Assembly: GCA_034440615.1 (NCBI GenBank)
Contig: JAOTOM010004146.1
Span: 62,001 to 126,000 of the forward strand
DNA from: Ashinkailepas kermadecensis
Lineage: Eukaryota > Arthropoda > Thecostraca > Neolepadidae
DNA: 64,000 bases
Direction of reading: 5' to 3'
A model generated the notes under the pieces. It had not been told where the DNA came from. It saw nothing but the letters and a program-made list of their open reading frames with translations, and did not search any database. Made by a program: the position numbers and the translations under genes. Positions 58,290-64,000 of this stretch are shown piece after piece; the stretch's first letter is position 1, and each line of letters starts with the position of its first letter.

Positions 58290-60345
58290 AGCACCTGAAA
58301 TGGCAGGGGTCGTGCCGGGGTACTTGAAAATCACGACATGGGCCCAAAAAGATCCGGCCGGGGCCCCTGAAAATCTCGCTGAGCCTATGGATACCAAAAA
58401 TTCACGCCCGGATCATGAAAATCACGCTAGGGGCACCGATAAGTCGTACCGTTCCCCAACAGTATCATTTGGACACAAATGAAGCCGGGGCAACGAAAAA
58501 CAATCCGGACATGGATAATCACTCTTGGGCCCCAACAATGACACCAAAAGCATCCAAAACGTATTGGACACCCACAAAGTGTCGAGGTCGCTAAAACTCG
58601 CGCTAGGGATCCAAGCAAATGACGTCGGGACACAAAAGATTACATTGGACTAAAAAAGTCGCGTCGCAGCCTTCGAAAATCTCACTGGGGACCAAAAAAG
58701 TCGCGCCTGGACCCCAAAGGTTGCTGCTGCCCCAAAAATCAATTATCAACCGGAATGTCACTGCGCCCAAAAAAATCGGGTCAAATCCCCGCAAAACCCG
58801 TTGGGCACTGGAAAACAAACGTGTCAGGGTACCGAAAAAAATCGCACCTGGAGACCGAAGAATCGTACCAGGACCCAAAAATATCACAAAGGACCTGTAG
58901 AAAAAACAGAACTCCTTCGGTGGCCGCAGTGACATATCAAAGGGGCAAATGGCCCCTCCCTCCTAAGAGGGATATGCTCCCAAGAATCGAGCCGAGGCCC
59001 CCAAAAGTCGCGCTGGGACCACAAAAATTCGTGTCGGTCCACCAGAATTCGCGTAGGGGCTCAAAGTAAATACGTCGGGCCCCAGAAAACTCGCTCCGAG
59101 GCACGAATATCTGCAACAGGAACCGCCAAGATCGCGTTGGGGTCACAGCTAAGTACAACGCGCCCCGTAAACTCGAACCGGTCCCACCAAATTTCGCGCT
59201 CGGACCCACAATTCGGTAGAACCAAAAATGTCGCGCTCGGACCCATCGGTAGTACCAAAAATGTGGTCTGGGCATCACAAATTAACGTCGGGGCTGCCAA
59301 CAATTGGCGTCTATGGCCCCACATAGGCACCGTGTGACCCCCAAAGTCCCATCGGTATCCGAAAAATAAAGCCGGAGCCCTCCAAAATCAGGAGGGATTG
59401 CAAAAAAGTCCGGGTCAGGACAATGGTTCTGGAGCAGCGAACATGTCATCAGATGCCTTGACAAATCGCGTACGGCATCGAAAAACATACCGGAGCTCGA
59501 AGAAAATCGAGGTGAGATACAAAAACATGGCACTAGGGACTCGAAACATCAGGGCGGGATTCGGAAGTTAAAGAAAATTCAGAAGAGATCCACAAAAATC
59601 GCGTTGAGCCCAGATAACTGGCGTTGGGTCCCGGAACCACGCGCCTGGGCGCGATAAGTCGCGCTGGGACCCAGAAAAAACGCACCGAAGCCTCAAAATC
59701 GTACTGGGGCCCCACAAATGTGCGTCAGAAGCCCCAAATAAACACAGCGGGACCCTAAGAGCACAACGGGGACCGAAAATGCGACTGGCCCTTCAAAGCG
59801 TAGTCTCGTAAAAAGCGGCAGGGTCCGAAAACATGCGTTGTAGCCATAACTATACAAACCGGGAACACCAAAAAAAACAATAAAAAAAAACACCGGAAGC
59901 TCTCAAGGCACACAGGGGCCATATGACCGCACAAGGGCCTGAAAAGGGGCTGGGGCCGCAAAAAGCAACATGATCCCAAAACGAACAAAAATACCGGGCA
60001 CTAAGTAAACACATCGAGATCTTTGAAAGCGCCCAGACAACTAAAAAAAAAATATTCGGTGCGCAAAAAAAAGCAACAAACCCTAAAACGAGCAGGGGTT
60101 TCGAAAATGCGTTGGGCCTCTAACAAAAATGAATTGGAGCCTTAAGACACATCCGTAGACGAAGAAATACGAAACGGGTCCAAAGAAGTACACTCAGGCA
60201 GGGCTTCGGTTCGGTAGCCAACCTGGAAGGATGTTTAATCAAAGATATGAGGTGCATCAAAGCCCAGCGGGTATCCGCATTTCTTCATCATAAAATATGG
60301 TAAGAAGGGAACTAATGATCGAATTTAATTAATCGAATTTTCGCA
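58290..60345 (+). repeat. Repeat family R1, copy 3 (inside the giant hAT-type element)
   Basis: Matches 30100-31515 in order, for example 'aaatgaagccggggcaac' near 58476, 'tgtcgaggtcgctaaaactc' near 58578, 'cgtacggcatcgaaaaacat' near 59468 and 'atgaggtgcatcaaagcc' near 60248. Array modules of 'gtcgcgctgggacc' type are strongly degenerate. Confidence 0.7.
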
Positions 60346-60754
60346 GCGAACGCCCATACGAAGCATTTTATCACGTCAGATATGGCGCAAGTCTATCATG
60401 TGGCAGCAATTAACAAAGCGTAGGAGGCCCAGCAGAATCCGTAGCATCGCACGAAGTGTGGCGAATGCGCCGAATGCGCAAGATGGATGTTCACGTGCAC
60501 TAACGTTGGCGTCGTGGCGACCGGGCACTATGAACTGGAATGTCTGAAATTGGAAAATTTTACATTTTAAAGTGATTTGTGCAGGTGTAGTTTCAGCAGT
60601 GCGAGGTGACTTATCAAGGAATACCAAAATAATACATTTGAACAGGTTGTGGGAGCTAGGGTTGAAATCCGACGAATCAGAAGCGATAGTGGTAGATTAG
60701 GCCCCTCCACAGGATAATTCAGTTGATCACTAATTATTTTACTTAAAAGTTCCC

Positions 60755-60858
60755 CTTTGACAAAATAGTGGTCGAAATCGGAAGACTTTATTTCGTAGTT
60801 GGACCCCCTCCAAATACGTTTGCCCCCTCCCCTTGACGCAAATATAGGTGCGTCACTG
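60755..60858 (+). mobile_element. Right end of another hAT-like family, copy B
   Basis: Matches 17350-17457: 'aaaatagtggtcgaaatc', then 'ccccctccaaatacgtttg', 'cctccccttgacgcaa' and the terminus 'gtgcgtcactg'. It marks a nested insertion or captured end within the giant element. Confidence 0.55.
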
Positions 60859-61760
60859 GTCTCCCAATAATTTTCAGAAACTTACGCCCATGGAGCAAAG
60901 TCAACATTGCGGGGGTAAATTCCCCCTCACAAGCATACAAAACAACACCGATGCCCCATATTAAATGGGAGGAATGATGTTTTAAAATGTATTTTATTCC
61001 TACAAAGTTGTATTCTGTGATTACAGCCTGCATGATTAGAGCTTCCCAGCTTCAGTACCTTCTCAACGACATAATTTACAAAACGGTACAGCACAGCGAT
61101 AACCATGGGCGTGACGGCGTGTAATTCGAAGGTTTTGCATTATTTATGCATTGTCATTGTTACATTGTTGCATTGCCATTGATGCATGGTTGTTCAATGC
61201 TTGTTCGTGCCGTGAATTTATTCGCGGAGTATTTATTATTTTAGCTGCTGTGCCAAGTGCCTTGCAGCCAGCACCAAATGTTATGAATTTTTTTAAAAAT
61301 AAATCCCTAAGATGACGACCAGAAAACCAATTCAATACACTTCTCGTTGTCACCTTCGCGAAATTGTTGTCCTGGGACTGAGAAATGATCGTTTAAGTTT
61401 GTTTATGAGATCAAGCTGGTGGGAATGACTAACCGTAGTGATGAACCTAGCTATATTCAGTTAAACTTGGTGAACAAAGAAGTCGGTTGATCAATGGGAG
61501 ATATCTTTAAGATATGCTCAGCACGAGCCCCACCAGCTCGCTACAATCTAGAGGCCAGTGGGAAGATTCTTCTCGTCGATAAAGCATAAAGATATTGGTT
61601 TGTTTTGGCACTGACGTATTTATCTACATTTGCTTATTTATACCCTGATATGGCTCGGTTCTCAGCGAAGAAAAAGATTCTTGCTATTGCGCTTTGCGTA
61701 AATTATATACCATGCCAAGAACAAACAAGACATCAATATGAAATCATGTTCCCATTCGGG
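60859..61760. other. Interior of the giant element, no gene recognised
   Basis: AT-rich DNA with short frames only and no transposase motif. Confidence 0.4.
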
Positions 61761-61881
61761 AACCATACTAAGAGCCTAAAAAGCAAGAGGAGGCCCTAAC
61801 ACAGTGGAGGCCCCTTTTCGGGGAGCAGGAGGCCCCCTATCAACATTGCCCCCCTGGAAGAATTTCGTGGCGACGCCACTG

Positions 61882-64000
61882 GCAGGTTGTGAGCAAAATA
61901 ACATTAAGTATGGGCTTGGAGTTAGTAACATAGCAATTAAAAGAAATACATTACAAATTCAACATAACCTAACGTAACCTAGGCTAACCTGACCTTGGAG
62001 AAAACAACTACAAAAACAAGATTGGCAAAATATATAGCAATTTATTTTCTTGAAATTTTACAAATGAAAAAGCCTAACCCAACCTAATCTAACTAGAATT
62101 ATTGTGCTTTAAGGTGGTAACTAGGCAAGTTATTACACATTTGCCTCCATAAAGCAAACGAATGGGCTATGTTTGGTGATGTTGGATTAGTTTAAGTTTT
62201 TTAAGTTCGACATTTTTTTCAAAAATTGTTCCAAAATTTGAAAGAAATATATCTTCTTTTTTTAAAAGCAGCTTATGTTAGATTAGGTTAAGTTGGGTTA
62301 CATTTTTTAATTGTTAAAAAAATACATTGCTTGAAATTTTTACAACTTGATGTGTTGGTTTTGTTTTTCACAAAAGGGAGGTTAGGCTAGGTTAGGTTAG
62401 GCTGCATTTCTTTTTGATGACAAAAAAAAATATTTTACCCTATGTAACCAAATTCGAAACCTTTTTTGGTGTTATTTTGCTCACAACCTGAAATGTAGCA
62501 TTTGTATAGAAAATGAGTGGTCCCATCATCTGAGTCACCTTCATAAGCATTGCATTGAAATGATACATTCCACGAATTCATAAAACACCTTAAAACACAA
62601 ATTTACCAAAATGAGCAGTAACATCATGTTCATCACATTCCTAAATATTGCATGGAAAAAATTAATCAGAAATTACCCTAAGCTGTAAATTTACCAAAAA
62701 GGTGTGCCGACCCCTGGACGGAAATGCAACACTAGGTGCCCCAATCCTGGGCAGAAAGGGCACTAAGAGCAGTGGAATGAAAATATTAATAAAAGTAAAC
62801 TAAAAACAGCTCTTATTGGAGACAAACGTGGTAGTTATGTGATATTAACATGGAAACCCTAAGCACAAATCATAAAAAGCATGGACTGGACTTTTTCAAG
62901 CTTACCTGCCAACTTCTTCCACTACTGTTCCTTTGGGAATTAAATATCAGCAAGCTATTTATTCACTATTTAAAATTACACCAATCCGCAGGTACATCAG
63001 AATGTGCGAAGTACAAAAAACGAATCAGTAAGACGTCACATGAGATTGGCCTCCGGATTAAAAACTGCGCGCAATTGCACCACAAATGTCTTACCTCCGT
63101 CACATTTGTCCCTGTAACCTCAAATTTAGACTTTAGGCGCTGGAATTTCTGTAACTGGAATTTTTTCTTTGGATGTTGCGATTTTGGATGTTCTGAGGAA
63201 CGCCTATCACGATTTGTGACATTTAATACGCGCTAGTGTCTATCGATACAAATCGACGCCCCTGCCTTGGAGAAAAAAATAGAAACAAAAATTAAGCAAT
63301 ATATATTCTGAAAATTTTATAAATTGAACAACCGAACCCAACTTACCCGAACCTAATGTCAGCTGCTTTTGAAGGAAAATTTCCGATTTTATTTTATTTT
63401 TGAAAATGATTGAACAATTTTTCCAATGTAAACAACTAAACTAGCCTAACCTAGCCAAATCGGTATTATTGTGCTTTAAGGTGGTAGCAAGACAAGTTTT
63501 TACACACATTTGCCTCCATATAGCAAGCAAATGGGTTAGGTTTGGTTAAGTTAGGTTAGTTTAGGTTTTTCAAGTTGGAAAACTTTTTTTTTTAAATTCC
63601 AAAAAGGTTTCCCAAAAAAATTGCAAATTATTTTGTAACCTTGCGGTCTAAGGTGTTCTTTTTTTCCTTTAAAACAAAAAAAAATATGCAGAATACCATG
63701 TTTATGAAGGTGACTAAGATGATTGGACCCACTTATTTTCTGTGCTTACTTTTCAGGTTGTGAGCAAAATAATGCCAAAAAGGCTTTGAGTTCGGTAACA
63801 TAGCATAAACATAAATGTTTGTTTTAATGCAACAAAACCTAACCTAGCCTACCCAAACCTATCTTTTGAGAAAACAAAATTAAACTAAATTAAAATGTCA
63901 CTTAATTTATTTTCTGAAAATTCTCAACCTTAAAAAAGAAACCTAACCGAGCCTAACCTAACCTAAGCTGATTTTGAATAAAAAATTATACTTTTTTGTG
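61882..64000. repeat. TTAGG-containing repeat, right part
   Basis: The phrases 'gtgagcaaaataa' (61890 and 63758) and 'ttaaggtggta' with 'tttgcctccata' (about 62110 and 63475) recur in the same order as on the left side. 'cctaacctagcc' and 'ggttaggttagg' runs are scattered throughout. A 128-codon frame at 62850-63236 ends near 'aatcgacgcccctg' (about 63252-63265), which resembles the inverse of the 'caggggtgtcgat' element end and may mark another insertion. No gene is called. Confidence 0.65.

Larger units (their letters stand above)
55496..61881. mobile_element. Giant non-autonomous hAT-type element, 6,386 bp, with 8-bp target duplication
   Basis: The left end is 'caagggcgtcgccaccgg'. The right end read in reverse is 'cagtggcgtcgccacgaa', matching at 13 of the first 15 bases. 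The identical 8-mer 'gcaggttg' flanks both ends (55488-55495 and 61882-61889). Beyond it the host TTAGG repeat continues in phase, reading 'gtgagca' near each junction. G-rich subterminal segments are typical of hAT elements. Inside are a 21-bp minisatellite of about 1.66 kb, a degenerate zone with related 'aggaggcccctaatttg' modules, an R1 copy, and the end of another hAT-like element at 60858. No transposase frame was found. Confidence 0.85.

Overview
This window reads as repeat-dominated, gene-poor DNA from a metazoan nuclear genome. No intact, recognisable host gene was found. The only confidently recognised protein-coding signals belong to transposable elements, and all are broken or partial. 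The supporting signs are tRNA-derived SINEs, CR1-like non-LTR retrotransposon fragments, hAT-type ends with 8-bp target duplications, a DDE-like transposase relic, long microsatellites and very many minisatellites. Interspersed runs of the pentamer TTAGG (54.2-55.5 kb and 61.9-64 kb) are the arthropod telomere motif. An arthropod is therefore the best guess, but only a guess, because the same element families occur in cnidarians, lophotrochozoans and amphioxus.

Layout. 0-6 kb: four unrelated minisatellites (49, 22, 56 and 64 bp units) and a CpG-rich block. 10.0-10.7 kb: two SINE copies in opposite orientation. 14.5-19.5 kb: a near-continuous block of minisatellites (30, 78, about 91 and 45 bp units) interrupted by a 975-bp hAT-type element with a perfect 8-bp target duplication. 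20-23.5 kb: two more tRNA-like SINEs. 25.3-26.8, 29.0-31.5 and 33.9-34.3 kb: copies of a long degenerate repeat here called R1. 35.8-36.2 kb: the 3' tail of a CR1-like ORF2. 37.0-40.6 kb: 59-bp and 44-bp minisatellites and AT/GT microsatellites. 41.1-44.8 kb: a decayed DNA transposon with roughly 0.5-kb inverted ends around a transposase pseudogene. 44.9-46.1 kb: a CR1-like reverse transcriptase fragment, split by a SINE and truncated by another element. 46.3-53.3 kb: a palindromic array of about 14 monomers of a 491-bp satellite, each carrying clusters of AGGTCA hexamers. 54.2-64 kb: a TTAGG-rich repeat interrupted by a 6,386-bp hAT-type element with a perfect 8-bp target duplication that carries about 75 copies of a 21-bp repeat and an R1 copy.

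The most notable structures are the giant non-autonomous hAT-like element, the palindromic 491-bp satellite with nuclear-receptor-like half-sites, and the long inverted-repeat transposon. The long open frames over the minisatellites are open in several frames and both strands at once and are not called as genes. Two short homopolymer-rich stretches at 15.7 and 16.0-16.15 kb look like assembly errors.
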